The notes: generated from the letters alone by a model not told the origin. DNA of 64,000 nt from CAWFPR01 sp963817635 (GCA_963817635.1 CAWFPR010000027.1:124001-188000), one strand, 5' to 3'; shown: positions 47,325 to 58,755, counted from the first letter of the stretch. Numbers and translations: made by a program.

Positions 47325-48194
47325 ATGTTGTCTCCCGCAACGGCGCCACTCGTCCTTCGCCACCGGGTTGGCGGCTATTCGGCGTACGAACCGTCGCCCG
47401 ACCTGGCGCACGCGATCGAGAACTTCTGGACTTATGCCCTCCCTCGGGATTTCTCGCGGCCCGAAGGCGCCATGCACCGCGTCCTGCCGGATCCGTCGCT
47501 GAGCATCGCCTTCTCCTGCTGTCGTGACGCCACCGGCGCGCCGTCGGACGCACGCGTGCTCCTCGTCGGAGAGAAGACGAGACCGACAGTCTTCTCGTAC
47601 GATCGACGCCGCGAGATCGCGGCCGTCCGCGTGAAGGTCGAGTGGGTCGAGCCGCTGATCGGCGTGCGTCCGAACGAACACCAGGACGCCGACGTCGATC
47701 TCGGTTGCGTCGTCCCCGTGCTCGCGCGCGAGCTTCTCGACAGCCTCGCGCGCACGCGATCGGCGGGCGGCGCGATCGAGACGCTGCGGGCCGCGCTCGT
47801 GGCGAGGAGGAACGATGTGCCGGATCTGCGTCACGCCGTCGTGACCGACGCGCTCAATCTGGTGCGCGACTCGCACGGATGCTGCCCTGTAGACAGGATC
47901 GCGACCCGCACCGGATTCTCGGCCAGGCACCTGCGTCGCCTTGTCACCGATGCGGTGGGGATTTCGTTGAAGAGCTTCGCGCGGACCACGCGATTCGTGA
48001 CCGCGATTGCGGCCGCCGACGGCGTGGAGCGTCCCCACTGGGCGCGGATTGCCGCGGACACGGGCTTCTTCGACCAATCGCACCTGGTTCGCGAGTGTCA
48101 GGACATCTGCGGCATGACGCCGGTTGAACTCTATCGTGAGCGGCGCGCCCAGGTGGTTGCGCCGGAGGCCGCGCCGGGCGTCACGGTCGCGTAG
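47325..48194 (+). CDS. AraC-family transcriptional regulator
   Basis: A 289-residue protein. The N-terminal 150 residues resemble the DUF6597-type sensor (IENFWTYALP, VLPDPSLSIAFS, VRVKVEWVEPLIG). The C-terminal double helix-turn-helix has VDRIATRTGFSARHLRRLV and WARIAADTGFFDQSHLVREC, followed by CGMTPVELYRERRA. The first recognition helix keeps the normal pattern. Located 53 bases after the propeller-esterase gene, it may be co-transcribed. It ends one base before the convergent metallo-hydrolase gene stop. Confidence 0.94.
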   Translation: MLSPATAPLVLRHRVGGYSAYEPSPDLAHAIENFWTYALPRDFSRPEGAMHRVLPDPSLSIAFSCCRDATGAPSDARVLLVGEKTRPTVFSYDRRREIAAVRVKVEWVEPLIGVRPNEHQDADVDLGCVVPVLARELLDSLARTRSAGGAIETLRAALVARRNDVPDLRHAVVTDALNLVRDSHGCCPVDRIATRTGFSARHLRRLVTDAVGISLKSFARTTRFVTAIAAADGVERPHWARIAADTGFFDQSHLVRECQDICGMTPVELYRERRAQVVAPEAAPGVTVA

Positions 48195-49089
48195 TCAGTA
48201 GACGTCGAGGTCGTGCGCGATTGCAACGCGGCCGGCGTAGCCGCCCTCGCGGATCCCCGCCAGCAGCTCCTCGTCCGTGCCGCCCATGCGCAGCACGTGG
48301 TACAGGACGAGCAATCCGGGCTGCACCCGCGCCGCGAGCCGGCCGAGCTCCACGTTCGACGTGTGGAACTCGCGCATGTACTCGAGGCCAGAATTCCCCG
48401 CCCGGCCGGTTCTCGGGCTTGACGCGCGCGGCGTCGTAGACCTCGTGAATCAGCACGTCGGAACCCTTCGCCGCCTGGACGAGCGCCTCTGTCGGGGACG
48501 TGTCGCCGGATATCGTGATGGTCTTCCCCGGCGTATCGAACCGGTACGCGAAAGCGCGCCAGTCGCCGTGCTTCACGCCAATCGCCGTGACGCGCACGCC
48601 TTCCTTGTCGTAAATCACGCCGGGCGCGATTTCACGCGCATCGACCTTCAGCCACGCCTCGGTTTCCCGTTCGAGGCCCTTGATCCGGATGTCGAGATCC
48701 TCGCGCCATGTGTCCATGATGCGATCCGTCATGCGCTTCAGGCCCGGAGGACCGAACACGAGCAGCGGCTCGCGGCGTCCCATGATCCAGGTCGTGAAGA
48801 TCACATCCGGATAGCCGAGGGTGTGGTCGGAATGGAGGTGGGTGATGAAGGTCGCCTCGACCTGCTTGATGCGCGGGAATCCCGCCGCGGCGAGCTGGCG
48901 CGTCACCCCCGCGCCGGCATCGACAAGGAACAGCCGCGACCCGATGGCGATCGCCGTGGCCGGCCCCTGCGCCTGAGGATCCGGGACGGGCGACCCGGTG
49001 CCGAGCATAATCACCCGAGCGCTCGCGGGCGCGGCGGCCTGCCCGCCAAGCGCCAGCACACTCGCCACAAGCAGTGAAAACCATCCCAT
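48195..49089 (-). CDS. Secreted metallo-beta-lactamase-fold hydrolase, RNase Z-like, one frameshift
   Basis: About 298 residues. Signal peptide in MGWFSLLVASVLALGGQAA, then VIMLGTGSPVPDP as in the RNase Z/arylsulfatase group, zinc motif THLHSDHTLGYPD, and TISGDTSPTEALV with LIHEVYDAA. A shift near 48395 links to the frame with MREFHTSNVELGRLAARVQP and LVLYHVLRMGG, which carry the last His ligands. Exported members of this group often hydrolyse sulfate or phosphate esters. It lies 53 bases downstream of the PQQ propeller gene and on the same strand. Confidence 0.89.
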
Positions 49090-49142
49090 GCGCACCGCCC
49101 TCCGTGACCGACCCGCGAGCGCAGCGAGCCCCCCGACTGACC

Positions 49143-50455
49143 CTATTCTCCGATGCAGGTACAGGTACTTGTATCCCCGCATGTAGATGTCGCTTCCGAC
49201 CAGCGCCGGAGACGCGTCGAAGCCGTCGGACAGGTGATTTTCCGCAAGCACCTCGAACGCCGGCGCATTCCTGATCACCACCGTCACGCCGTCGCGCGCC
49301 GTGATGTACACGCGGCCCGCCGCGCCAACCGGAGAGGCGAAGACCTCCGGGGCATGCTCCAGCCGCTGGAGCTGGAAGTGCGGTGCGCCCGTCTTCGCGT
49401 CGTAGGCCGACAGGATGCCGGTGTTTGTCTTGAGCAGGTAGATGATGCCGCCGAACAGCAGCGGTGACGGCACGTACGGGGTATCGCGATTGAGGGTCCA
49501 GACGATGGCGTCGGTGCCGGTGAGGTCCCCGTTTCGCGCCGGCAAGCCGGATGGCCTTCAGGCTGTTCCCGCGGAATCCGCTGGTCAAGTAGACGAGGCC
49601 GTCGCCCGCCACCGGCGACGGAATCGGGTTCATGGTCAGGCCGGGCGCGTGCCACACGAGTTCGCCCGTCTCGAGATCGTAGCTGCGCACGCGGTTCATG
49701 CCGGCCGTGACGACCTGGGCGCGGCCGCCGCTTTCGACGATGAGCGGCGTGGCCCAGGAGTCGATCTCGTCGCGTTTCTGGCGCCAGAGCTCCTCGCCGG
49801 TGCGCTTGTCGAGCGCGATGATGAACGACTCCCCCTGATGGTCCCACACCACGACGAGGCGGTTGCCGTGCAGCGCGGGCGTGCTCCCCTCGCCGAACTG
49901 GTTGCGCATCCGCTTGTCGCCAAGGTCCTTTTGCCAGACCGGCCGGCCGTCCATGTCGAAGGCGTACAGCCCCTCGGACTCGAACGACGCGATTACGTGC
50001 TCGCCGTCGGTCACCGCGGAACTCGACGCCCACGTGCCGTTCTCGGGGTGCGATGCCTCGTGCGGCGCCTCTTCGCGTGCGACGCGCTCCCAGAGGGTCC
50101 TGCCCGTGCGCCGATCGATCGCGAGCACGACGAACTTGTGCGGCACCGGCTGCGCGCCGCGCGGGGCGTGCGACGCGTCTGGCGCGACACCCACCGGCAC
50201 GGCGGTCAGCAGGAAGAGGCGGTCACCCCAGACGACCGGCGACGCCGATCCGCGTCCGGGAATCTCGACCTTCCACTTGATGTTCTTCGTGTCGCTCCAT
50301 TCGAGCGGAGGAGTGGCGGTCGGCGAAGCGCCCGTCGCGAGCGGACCGCGCCACTCGGGCCAGAACTGGTCGGCGCGGGTCGGCGCCTGTGCGGCGAGGG
50401 ATCCCAGGAGCAGCGGCAGGGCCGCGGCGGGAAGCGCCAATCGTGAGTAACCCAT
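49143..50455 (-). CDS. Exported PQQ-binding-like beta-propeller protein, two frameshifts
   Basis: About 436 residues. Signal peptide (LALPAAALPLLLGSLAAQA), then FWPEWRGPLATGASP, the IKWKVEIPGRGSASPVVWGD strand and propeller repeats such as LAIDRRTGRTLWERV and YDLETGELVWHAPGL. A shift near 49540 joins the frame with TPYVPSPLLFGGIIYLLK and LSAYDAKTGAPHF. Another near 49165 restores the conserved end RGYKYLYCIGE. Such propellers are scaffolds rather than proven quinoprotein dehydrogenases. Probably an operon with the downstream metallo-hydrolase. Confidence 0.9.
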
Positions 50456-50475
50456 GCGGGTGGAATATCACGATC

Positions 50476-50545
50476 GGCTGCCAGTTGCCAGCTTCCAGCT
50501 TCCAGCGCGGAGGAGGACGGCTGGAAGACTGGAAGCTGGCTGCTG
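50476..50545. repeat. Heptad repeat arranged as an inverted pair
   Basis: GGCTGCC, AGTTGCC, AGCTTCC, AGCTTCC (50476-50503) face CTGGAAG, ACTGGAAG, CTGGCTG (50521-50542), so CTTCCAG units can pair with CTGGAAG units across an 18-base loop. It may form a hairpin downstream of the PEGA gene, or between its end and the upstream start of the PQQ gene. Confidence 0.8.
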
Positions 50546-50552
50546 CCGGGAG

Positions 50553-51428
50553 CTACTGACCTCGCGGAAGACTTACGTTCAGCGGCGACGTGCGGCCCCG
50601 CCGAACCTGGACGTCCGCGCTATACGCCTTGTACCCGTCGAGCGTGATCTCGACGTGATGCGTGCCTTCGGCGAGATCGACCAGCAGGCGGCTTTCGCCC
50701 TCGGGGGTCTGCCAGCGCTCGCCGTCGATCCGGATCTCGGCCCCTGCCGGCTGCACGCGGATCGCGAGCGTCCCGAAGTCGGACGCTGCTTCGGCAGGCG
50801 GTGGCATGTCGGGTTCGACCCGTTCGCGCATTGGTGGCGCAGGCCGTCCGTACATCGGCGGCTGACCCCGTTCGGCCGGCTCGGTGGCGCTCGGCGTCGG
50901 CCGCGGTTCCGGCGCCTCGCCGGCCGGCACCGGCTGCATCACGTCCTTGATGTGGTACGACTCCCCGGGCCTGAAGAGCATCTTCTGCTGAATGGTCCGG
51001 TAGCCCTGGGAGTAGATGGAGACTTCATGTTCGCCGTAGGGCACGCGAAGCCGCTGGAACACGCCGTCGAAATCGTCAACGGTCCCGACCAGATAACCGT
51101 CCAGATACACCTCGGCCTGCTTCGGTTGCACCTGGATGCGCAGGTCCGAGCCGGGTTCGTAGTTGTAGTAGCGCGGATAGTAGTACGGCGGGTAGGGGTA
51201 CTGATATCCCCAGCCGTACCAACCGCCCAGGCCCCAGGAGTAGGGGGAGTAGAACGGCGAATAGTATCCGCGGTAGTAGGGCGCGCCATAGACGACCACC
51301 GCTGTGCGGCCGGCCGGCCTGCTGGCCACGTGTCCGCGGCGCTGCGGCGCCGCCTCGGCCGGCCACGCCGTCAGGACCGCCAGAGCCACCGCGGCCGCGA
51401 AAATGATGAACCGATTTTTCCGAGTCAC
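50553..51428 (-). CDS. Exported PEGA-domain protein
   Basis: A 291-residue protein. The GTG start at 51428 is chosen for its GGAGGG site and the adjacent signal peptide (FIIFAAAVALAVLTAWPAEA). A Tyr/Pro/Gly-rich low-complexity stretch follows (YYRGYYSPFYSPYSW onward). Then come two PEGA-type sandwich domains (AEVYLDGYLVGTVDDFDGVF; AEIRIDGERWQTPEGESRLL), split by a Pro-rich linker. PEGA domains are thought to bind envelope polymers. It follows the fusion-protein gene on the same strand by about 257 bases. Confidence 0.89.
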   Translation of the reverse strand: MTRKNRFIIFAAAVALAVLTAWPAEAAPQRRGHVASRPAGRTAVVVYGAPYYRGYYSPFYSPYSWGLGGWYGWGYQYPYPPYYYPRYYNYEPGSDLRIQVQPKQAEVYLDGYLVGTVDDFDGVFQRLRVPYGEHEVSIYSQGYRTIQQKMLFRPGESYHIKDVMQPVPAGEAPEPRPTPSATEPAERGQPPMYGRPAPPMRERVEPDMPPPAEAASDFGTLAIRVQPAGAEIRIDGERWQTPEGESRLLVDLAEGTHHVEITLDGYKAYSADVQVRRGRTSPLNVSLPRGQ

Positions 51429-51685
51429 CGGACCCTCCGATTTGGCAGGCACCTGTGTGTGGAGCAATGACGATGCCATGGTCGAGGTCCTGATTCCGGC
51501 CTGATTTCGCGATCCGGCGCATGCGCGCCGTCATCGCGGGAGCACACCTGTGGCGCCGGGGGGACATCACCACCGCGGGTCGTCACCGGCGACGGCACGG
51601 GTATCAACCGGTCGAGCCGCACGAGCCGACGGCCTTGCCACGAAGAGACACGAAGCGATTGCCGTGGGCCCGTGTGGCGATGCGC

Positions 51686-52928
51686 TCAGCGGCGGAGCGG
51701 GCCCGACGGCATCAGCGGACTGCTGGCCGACGTCGTGGCCGACGAGCTCGCGCCGCCCGGCAGCGTGACGCGCGTCACCACGAGGGCGCCCGCATCGAGC
51801 GCGCCATCGAGCAGTTCCGTGTTCACGCCGTCGCTGACGCCCGTGCGGACCGGCACGGCGCGGATCGCGCCGTCCGCCTGCACCCAGACCGCGGACGCGG
51901 CTTTCCGCGATCCGCCGGACGTGCCCACCGCGCCGGCCGGGGCGGTTTTGAGCCCGAGCAGGGTCGCGATCTCGTCGGTCGGACGGAAATGCAGAGCGGC
52001 ATTCGGGACGCGCAGGACGTCGTCGCGCCGCGACACCTCGACCGTCACGTTCGCCGTCATGCCGGGCTTCAGCTCGAGCGACGGGTTCGGCGCGTTGATC
52101 ATCGCCGCGTAGGTCACGACGTTCGACTCCACCGTCGGGTTCAGCCGCACCTGCGCCACGGTGCCCGTGAAGCGCTGCTGCGGATAGGCATCGACCGTAA
52201 AGGTCACGTGCTGCCCCTGAGCGATCTGTCCCACGTCGGACTCGTCGATGCTCGCGCTCACCTGCATCTCCGCGAGGTCGGCCGCAATCAGGAACAGCGT
52301 CGGTGCCTGGAGGCTTGCCGCCACCGTCTGGCCGACGTCCACGTTGCGGGCAATGACGATGCCGTCGATCGGCGAGGTGATCACCGTCTTCTCCATGTTG
52401 ACCTGCGCCTGCCGGAGCGAGGCGCGCGCCTGCGTGACGGCAGCCGCCGCGGATCGCACCTGCGCGACGAACGACTCCTGGTTGACCGACGCGGTGTCGA
52501 GATCGGTAGTCCGGAATCAGCTGGCGCGCGGCGAGCTGGCGCGCGCGTTCCAGCTTGACGCCGCTGTCGGCCAGGCCAACCTGCAGGCGCTGCTGGTCCG
52601 CCTCGGCGCGAACGAGATTCGCCTCCGCCTGCTCGACCGCGCTCCTGAAGAGCGACGGCTCGAGCCGCGCGAGCACCTGCCCCTTCTTCACGATCGAGTT
52701 GAAGTCGGCGTTCATCGACTCGACGATGCCCGAAACCTGCGTGCCGACTTCGACCGTCGTGACCGGCTCGAGCGTGCCGGAGGCCGAGATGTTGTTCACG
52801 ATGGCTCCCCGCGTGACCTCGCTCGTGACAATCGCCGGTTCGCCCGCGGGCCGGCGGGAATAGAACGCGCCAGCCGTGAGTCCCGTGAGGACGGCGAGCG
52901 CGATGACGAGTGCGACTTTGTGCTTCAT
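51686..52928 (-). CDS. MacA/HlyD-type membrane fusion protein of an efflux system, one frameshift
   Basis: About 414 residues. An N-terminal anchor (HKVALVIALAVLTGLTAGAF), then the lipoyl half GTLEPVTTVEVGTQVSGIVE, a helical hairpin broken by a shift near 52500, and the frame resuming QARASLRQAQVNMEKTVITSPIDGIVIARNVD. The barrel part contains FLIAADLAEMQVSASIDESD and LKPGMTANVTVEV. It starts at 52928 on the minus strand, divergent from the two-component system. The matching permease is not adjacent; the orphan permeases at 29234-34878 are possible partners, but unproven. Confidence 0.93.
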
Positions 52929-53038
52929 GATGTGCCTCTGCACTTCGTAGACGCAGCCTCTATGGCGAGGCTGCGTCCGCCGTGTGACAAATCGATGGCT
53001 TCCTGCCCCGCCCGGGCGCGCGGCGCTACACTGTTCTC

Positions 53039-53779
53039 GTGACCCAGAATCAGGACCCCGGCCCGGAGCCAGCCTCGCGCGGACGCGTGCTCGTTGTCGA
53101 GGACGACCAGAACATCCGCGACCTGGTCGTGCTGCACCTGGGCCTCGAGGGGCTGACGGGCGTGGGAGCCGCCGACGGCAACGAGGGCCTCGCGCTCGCC
53201 AAAGCCGAGCCGTTCGATCTCATCGTGCTCGACGTGATGCTGCCGGGGCTCGACGGGATCACGGTGTGCCGGGCCATCCGGCGCGATTCCCGCAACGGCG
53301 ACGTGCCGATCCTGATGCTGACCGCCCGCCGTGAGGAGTCGGACAAGGTGCTCGGCCTCGAGAGCGGCGCGGACGACTACCTGACCAAGCCGTTCGGCAT
53401 CCGCGAATTCGTCGCGCGCGTGCGGGCGCTCCTGCGCCGGCGGTGGACGCGGCCGTCGGGCGCGCCGGGACACAGCGCGGCGGTGGTCGCCGGCGACCTG
53501 ATCGTGGATCCCGCGCGCCGCCACGCGCGGCTGGGCGATCGCGAGATCGATCTCACCGCGCACGAGTTCGAGCTGCTGTACCTCCTCGCGAGCAACAAGG
53601 GGATCGTCTTCAGCCGCGAGGCCCTGATGGGCCGCGTGTGGGGCGACGACACGCACATCACCGAACGAAGCGTGGACACGCTCGTCAAGCGCGTGCGCCG
53701 CAAGATCGAGATCGACCCGGCCGAGCCGCAGTACATCCTGACGGTCTGGGGCACGGGGTACAAGTTCGCCGATGTCTAA
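53039..53779 (+). CDS. OmpR/PhoB-family response regulator
   Basis: A 246-residue protein with GTG start. Receiver domain with acidic pair (VVEDDQ), phospho-acceptor Asp65 in LIVLDVMLPG, Thr/Ser and Lys in LMLTARREESD and DYLTKPFGIREF. The C-terminal winged helix has DREIDLTAHEFELLYLLASN and TERSVDTLVKRVRRKIE, with the usual YILTVWGTGYKF ending. Overlaps the kinase start by eight bases, so both are made together. It is divergent from the fusion-protein gene. Confidence 0.96.
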   Translation: MTQNQDPGPEPASRGRVLVVEDDQNIRDLVVLHLGLEGLTGVGAADGNEGLALAKAEPFDLIVLDVMLPGLDGITVCRAIRRDSRNGDVPILMLTARREESDKVLGLESGADDYLTKPFGIREFVARVRALLRRRWTRPSGAPGHSAAVVAGDLIVDPARRHARLGDREIDLTAHEFELLYLLASNKGIVFSREALMGRVWGDDTHITERSVDTLVKRVRRKIEIDPAEPQYILTVWGTGYKFADV

Positions 53780-55241
53780 TCCTGTCTGGTACCGCAGCCT
53801 GTACTGGCGCATCGCATTCGGCTTCATCGCGATGCTCGCCGTCCTTCTGCTCGCGCAGGGGCTGCTGTTCCTCTGGCTCACGGATCGCTTCGTCGGATCG
53901 TCGGAACGCACGCCGGCGCAGCTCGCCGAGCAGGTGGCCGACATCGTGTCGGCGCAGCTCGCCCGGCACCCGGACCTCGATCTGATGACGTACCTGCCGG
54001 ACCGGTTCCGCCAGGTCTATCAGCCGTTCGTCGTCGTGCTGGCGGACGGGCGGCACGGGACGAGCCGCCCGGCGATATTGCCGCCAGGTTTCGAACGCGG
54101 TGCGATCGAACGGATGCGCCGGGCGACCGGCCCGCCGGACGGCTTCGGCCGCCGCGGCGGACCGCGGACGCCGGCCGAATACGCGCCCATCGTCGTCAAT
54201 GGCGTTCAGCTCGGCCTCGTCAGCGTGCCATCGTCGCCACCGCCCGTGTTCCTGGCGCTCCGCGAGCTGGGTCCGACGCTCACGTGGCTCGGCGCGGCGC
54301 TGCTCGGCATCGGGGCCACGCTGGCTGCGCTGTTCATCTTCCGTCCCGCCCACAACCGCCTGCGCAACCTCGAACAGGCGGCACACGCGCTCGGCGAAGG
54401 CCGGACCGATGTCCGCGCGAACGAGCGCGGCGGAGACGAAGTCAGCGAGCTGGCGCGGACGTTCAACCGGATGGCCGCCGATCTGGACAGCCGGGCGAAG
54501 GCGCTGGCGACCTCGGACCGCACGCGGCGCCAGCTGCTGGCCGACGTGTCGCACGAGCTGATGACGCCGCTCTCGGCCATCCGCGGCTACGTCGAAACGC
54601 TCGGGATGCCGGAGGTGCCGATCGACGAGCCGACGAGGCGCCGCTATCTCGACATCGTCGAGCAGGAAACGCACAAGCTCGAGGCCATCATCGGCGACCT
54701 GCTGGATCTCGCGCGGCTGGAGGGGGGCGGCGAGACGCTGCGCGCGGAAGCCGTGCAGATCCCGGACCTGTTCAAGCGGGTGACCGACCGCCACGAGCGC
54801 GCGCTCAAGGAACGCGGCATCGCGATGGACGTGCAGGTCTCTCCCGCGACGCCGCCGGCCTGGGGGGATGCCTCGCGCCTCGAGCAGGCGCTCCAGAACC
54901 TCGCCGCCAACGCCATCCGCCACACGCCGGCGGGCGGGCGGATCACGCTCCTCGCCGAGCCGGATGGAGACGGCGTGCGCATCCGGGTTCGCGACACGGG
55001 ACCGGGCATCCCTCCCGAGCACCTGGCGCGCGTGTTCGACCGTTTCTACAAGGTCGATGCGTCGCGCTCTGGCATGGCTGGTCCGTCGGGCAGTGGCCTG
55101 GGCCTGTCGATCGTCCAGGCCATCGTGACCCGCCACGGCGGCCGCGTCAGCGCCACCAACCTCCCCGAAGGGGGCGCGCTGTTCGAAATCGTGCTGCCCG
55201 CCCGCCCGCAGGACCCCGGCGTCGTATTCACAACGGCATAG
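53772..55241 (+). CDS. Sensor histidine kinase with HAMP domain
   Basis: A 489-residue membrane kinase. First helix about residues 17-37, periplasmic sensor region to about 175, second helix around 176-193, HAMP (RNLEQAAHALGEGRTDVRAN), then HisKA with His261 in VSHELMTPLSAIRGYVE. The ATPase part has N (ALQNLAANAIRHTP), G1 (VRDTGPGIPPE) and G2 (SGSGLGLSIVQAIV) boxes. Coupled to the response regulator. Neighbours suggest envelope or efflux control, possibly of the divergent MacA-like gene. Confidence 0.96.
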   Translation: MSNPVWYRSLYWRIAFGFIAMLAVLLLAQGLLFLWLTDRFVGSSERTPAQLAEQVADIVSAQLARHPDLDLMTYLPDRFRQVYQPFVVVLADGRHGTSRPAILPPGFERGAIERMRRATGPPDGFGRRGGPRTPAEYAPIVVNGVQLGLVSVPSSPPPVFLALRELGPTLTWLGAALLGIGATLAALFIFRPAHNRLRNLEQAAHALGEGRTDVRANERGGDEVSELARTFNRMAADLDSRAKALATSDRTRRQLLADVSHELMTPLSAIRGYVETLGMPEVPIDEPTRRRYLDIVEQETHKLEAIIGDLLDLARLEGGGETLRAEAVQIPDLFKRVTDRHERALKERGIAMDVQVSPATPPAWGDASRLEQALQNLAANAIRHTPAGGRITLLAEPDGDGVRIRVRDTGPGIPPEHLARVFDRFYKVDASRSGMAGPSGSGLGLSIVQAIVTRHGGRVSATNLPEGGALFEIVLPARPQDPGVVFTTA

Positions 55242-55244
55242 CCG

Positions 55245-55264
55245 CGTGTCATTACTGTGACACG
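55245..55264. promoter_or_regulatory. 7-base inverted repeat upstream of the TonB-dependent receptor
   Basis: CGTGTCA (55245-55251), six bases, then TGACACG (55258-55264). It lies in the 59-base gap between the kinase stop and the receptor start and could be a terminator-type hairpin or an operator. The lack of a T-run argues against a classic terminator. Confidence 0.4.
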
Positions 55265-55300
55265 GCGGCGTTTCCTAAACGAAGCCGTTCCCTCAGCCGT

Positions 55301-58300
55301 ATGAGCATTATCGTGACGACATACCGCTCCAGCCGATCCTCCCGCCACGTCGGCGAGCGACTCGCGCGAGTCGCCCTGATTGCGGCGGCAGGCGCCGCCC
55401 TCGCTGCGCCGCTGACGCCCTCGCTCGATGCGCAGCAGGCTGCCGCGCCGGGCACCTGCCGCGTCAGCGGCAAGGCCGCCAGTGCGGCGACGCCCCTGCC
55501 AGGCGTGTCGATCGTGCTCGCGGTGTCGGGCAGCGTCAAGGCCGTGACGTCCACCGACACGGACGGCACGTATCACGTGGCGGTCGCGCCAGGCAGCTAC
55601 CGGCTGACGGCAGAGCTGACCGGCTTCGGCCCGATCGAACGGGATGTGGCGATCGACGGATCGCCGTGCGATCGAACGGTCGATCTGCCGCTCGCGCTCG
55701 TGCCGCGCGAGGTTCCGGCCCCGGTCCAGGCGAGCGCCGGGCGCGGCGCCGCGCCGGCGGCCGCGCCGCAGGGCCAGCCTCAGCGGGGCGCGCCGGCAGG
55801 ACAGCGATTCGAGACGCTCACCGCGCAGACCCAGGCGACAGCCGCAGTGGGCCTCGAGGTCAATCCGCCCGAGTCGGATACCGCCGCGAGGCTGCTGCTG
55901 CCGCCGGGCTTCTCCACCGATGGCCCGACCCAGGCGCTCGCGATCAACGGCAACATGGCGAGCCTCGACCGCGGCATGATGAACGACCGGATGGGCGCGA
56001 TCGGACGGGGTGAATTCGATCCGACGACCGGCGAGTTCGCCGACGGCTTCGGACCGGGAGCGCAGGGAGGATTTGGCGGTCCGGGAGGCGTCGGGCGAGG
56101 CGGGCGCGACGGCGGCCCCGGCGGCGGACGCGGCGGTGGACGCGGCGGCCCCGGCGGGTTCGTGCTCGGCGGCCGCGGGCGCGGCCAGCGCGCCTACAGC
56201 ATGCAGAGCAACTACTCGTTCAGCGGTTCGGCGCTCGACAGCGCGCCCTACGAACTGCGCCCCGGCTCCGCGGCGCAGCAGAAGCCGTACAACCGCCAGG
56301 GCTTCGGTTTCACGGTGGGCGGCCCCGTCAAGATCCCGGGCCTGTTCGACGCCTCGCGCACGACCAGCTTTTCAGCGAGCTACAGCGGCAACCGGGGCGG
56401 CGACCTGTTCGATCAGTACGCGACCGTTCCCACTGCGGCAATGCGCGCGGGAGACTTTTCCTCGGCGGGCACGCAGCTCTACGATCCGGCGACCGGGCTG
56501 CCGTTTGCCGGCAATCAGATTCCCCTGTCGCGCATGAGCGCCGGCTCGCTGTCGCTGCTGCGGTTCATTCCCCTCCCGAACCTCGACGGCTCGGCGCGGA
56601 ACTTCCACTACGTCACGACGAACGCGACCGTTTCGGACAACGTGAATCTCCGCGTGACGCACAACTTCACGCCGAATGCGGGCGGCCGGGGCGGCGCTGG
56701 CGGCAGAGGCGGGGGCGGACGCGGCGGCTTTGGCGGCGGGCGGCCGGGCCGCGGCGGCGGGCGCCAGGGCACCAGCGTGCTGATGAACGCCCAGTTCCAA
56801 TACCGTCGCAATAACAGCGATCAGAACAACGTCTTCCCGACCCTGGGCGGCCTGAACACCAGCTCGAGCCTGTCCGCCCCTGTATCGCTCAACATCCAGC
56901 ACAAGCGGAACCTCGTCAACGTCAACGTCAACTACGCGCGGACCAACTCGCACGCAATCAACCAGTACGCCTTCACCGAGGACGTCGCAGGGCTCGCGGG
57001 CATCAGCGGCGTGTCGACCGATCCGTTCGACTGGGGCGTACCGCAACTGTCGTTCTCCAGCTTGTCGAGCGTGCGGGACCTGGCGCCGTCGCGGCGCACC
57101 GACACGCGGCTGACGGTGGCGGGCGGATGGACGCGCCCGTTCACGAAGCACACGCTGCGCGTCGGCGGCGACGTGCGCCTCGACCGCTCCAACAACCAGA
57201 CCGACACCAACGCGCGCGGCGCCTTCGTGTTCACCGGCCTGTACGCGTCGGGCGGATCCGCCATCGTCCGGAGCGGCGGCCTCGATTTCGCGGATTTCCT
57301 CCTGGGGGTTCCGCAGCAGGCGACAGTGCAGTACGGACCCGGCAACGTGGCGCTGACCGGCAAGTCGATGAGCGCCTACGTGCAGGACGACTGGCGAAAG
57401 AGCAACACGCTGACCTTCAACCTGGGCGTGCGCTACGAGTTGATCCGGCCGTTCGTCGAATCGCACGGACAGATGGTGAATCTCGATGCGGCACCGGGCT
57501 TCACGGCGGTCGCCCCCGTCGAGTCGGGCGGCACCGGCCCGTATTCCGGCGCCTTCCCGGCGGGCCTGCTGCGAACCGACACCAACAATGTGGCGCCCCG
57601 CGTCGGATTCGCCTGGCGCGTGAAGCCCGGGACGATCGTGCGGGGCGGATACGGGATCAGCTACAACGCGGGATCCTACTCGTCGATCGCGCGTCAGCTC
57701 GTCGGACAGCCCCCCTTCGCGGTCACGAACACCGCGATTGGCGCGGGCAACCACGCCGCTCGCCCTGTCGGCTCCGTTCGCGACCGCCTCGCCGACCGAC
57801 ACCGCGAACAACTACGGCGTGCAGCTCGACTACGCGCTCGGGCTGGTGCAGACGTGGAACGCCGACATTTCACGCGACTGGCGGCAGGCCTGGAACGTCG
57901 GCGCGGGCTATACCGAAATCCGCGGCTCGAGCCTCGACATCGTCCGCGCGCCGAACCGCGGTCCGGACGGACTGCGCATCGAGGGCGTGCAGCCGTTCCT
58001 GTGGCAGACCTCGGAAGGATCGTCGGTGCTGCACGCGGCGACGTTCCGCGTCAACCGGCGTCCGGTGAAGGGGATTGGCGGCGGGGCGAGCTACACGCTG
58101 GCGAAATCGCGCGACAACGCGTCGTCCATCGGAGGCGGCGGCACGGTCGTCGCGCAGGACGATCAGAATCTCGCAGCCGAGTGGGGCCTCTCGAGTTTCG
58201 ACCGGCGTCACCAGCTCTCCACCAACCTCAACATCGAGCTGCCGTTCGGACCCAACCGCCCCTGGCTGTCGGGCGGCGGCCTCTGGTCCTCGCTGCTGCG

Positions 58301-58745
58301 CGACTGGCGCTTCACGACGAACTTCACCTGGCAGTCCGGCACGCCGCTGACCGCGCGCGTGCAGGCGTCGGCGAGCGAGGTCGCGAAGGGCACCAACGGC
58401 ACGCTGCGCGCCAACTACAACGGCGACGCAATCCAGCTCGCCAACCCGACGATCGACCGCTTCTTCAACACCGATGCGTTCGGCGTGCCGGCGCCCGGCA
58501 CGTTCGGCACATCGGGACGCAACATCATCATCGGGCCGGGCAGCAAGATGCTCAACGCGCAGTTCGCGCGCGACGTGCGGCTGGGCAGCACGCGCGCGCT
58601 CACGATCCAGCTGAACGCGACGAACCTGCTGAACCTCGTCAACTACGGCGCGGTGGACACCACCGTGAACTCGCCGACGTTCGGGCAGGTCCTGTCAGTC
58701 CGGCCCATGCGTTCGACGCAACTGAATCTGCGCTTCCGGTTCTGA
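55301..58745 (+). CDS. TonB-dependent receptor-like outer-membrane protein with a regulatory N-domain, one frameshift
   Basis: About 1148 residues. Signal peptide at 22-46, then a carboxypeptidase-regulatory-like sandwich (TPLPGVSIVLAVSGSVKAVT, DTDGTYHVAVAPGSYRLTAE). A Gln/Ala linker and a Gly/Arg-rich low-complexity block follow (about residues 250-290), with a second such block around 460-490. The barrel contains FGFTVGGPVKIPGLFD, YNAGSYSS and AYVQDDWRKSNTLTFNLGVR. A shift near 57752 links to the frame with ALSAPFATASPTDTANNYGV and the terminal LNLRFRF. Such acidobacterial receptors probably take up large ligands. It is followed 11 bases later by the VWFA gene. Confidence 0.93.
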
Positions 58746-58755
58746 AGACCCTCAG

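Noticed and set aside
48190..48200. Overlapping or fused convergent genes at the AraC and metallo-hydrolase ends
   Set aside because: The two stop codons simply abut with no spacer; unusual but not functional evidence.
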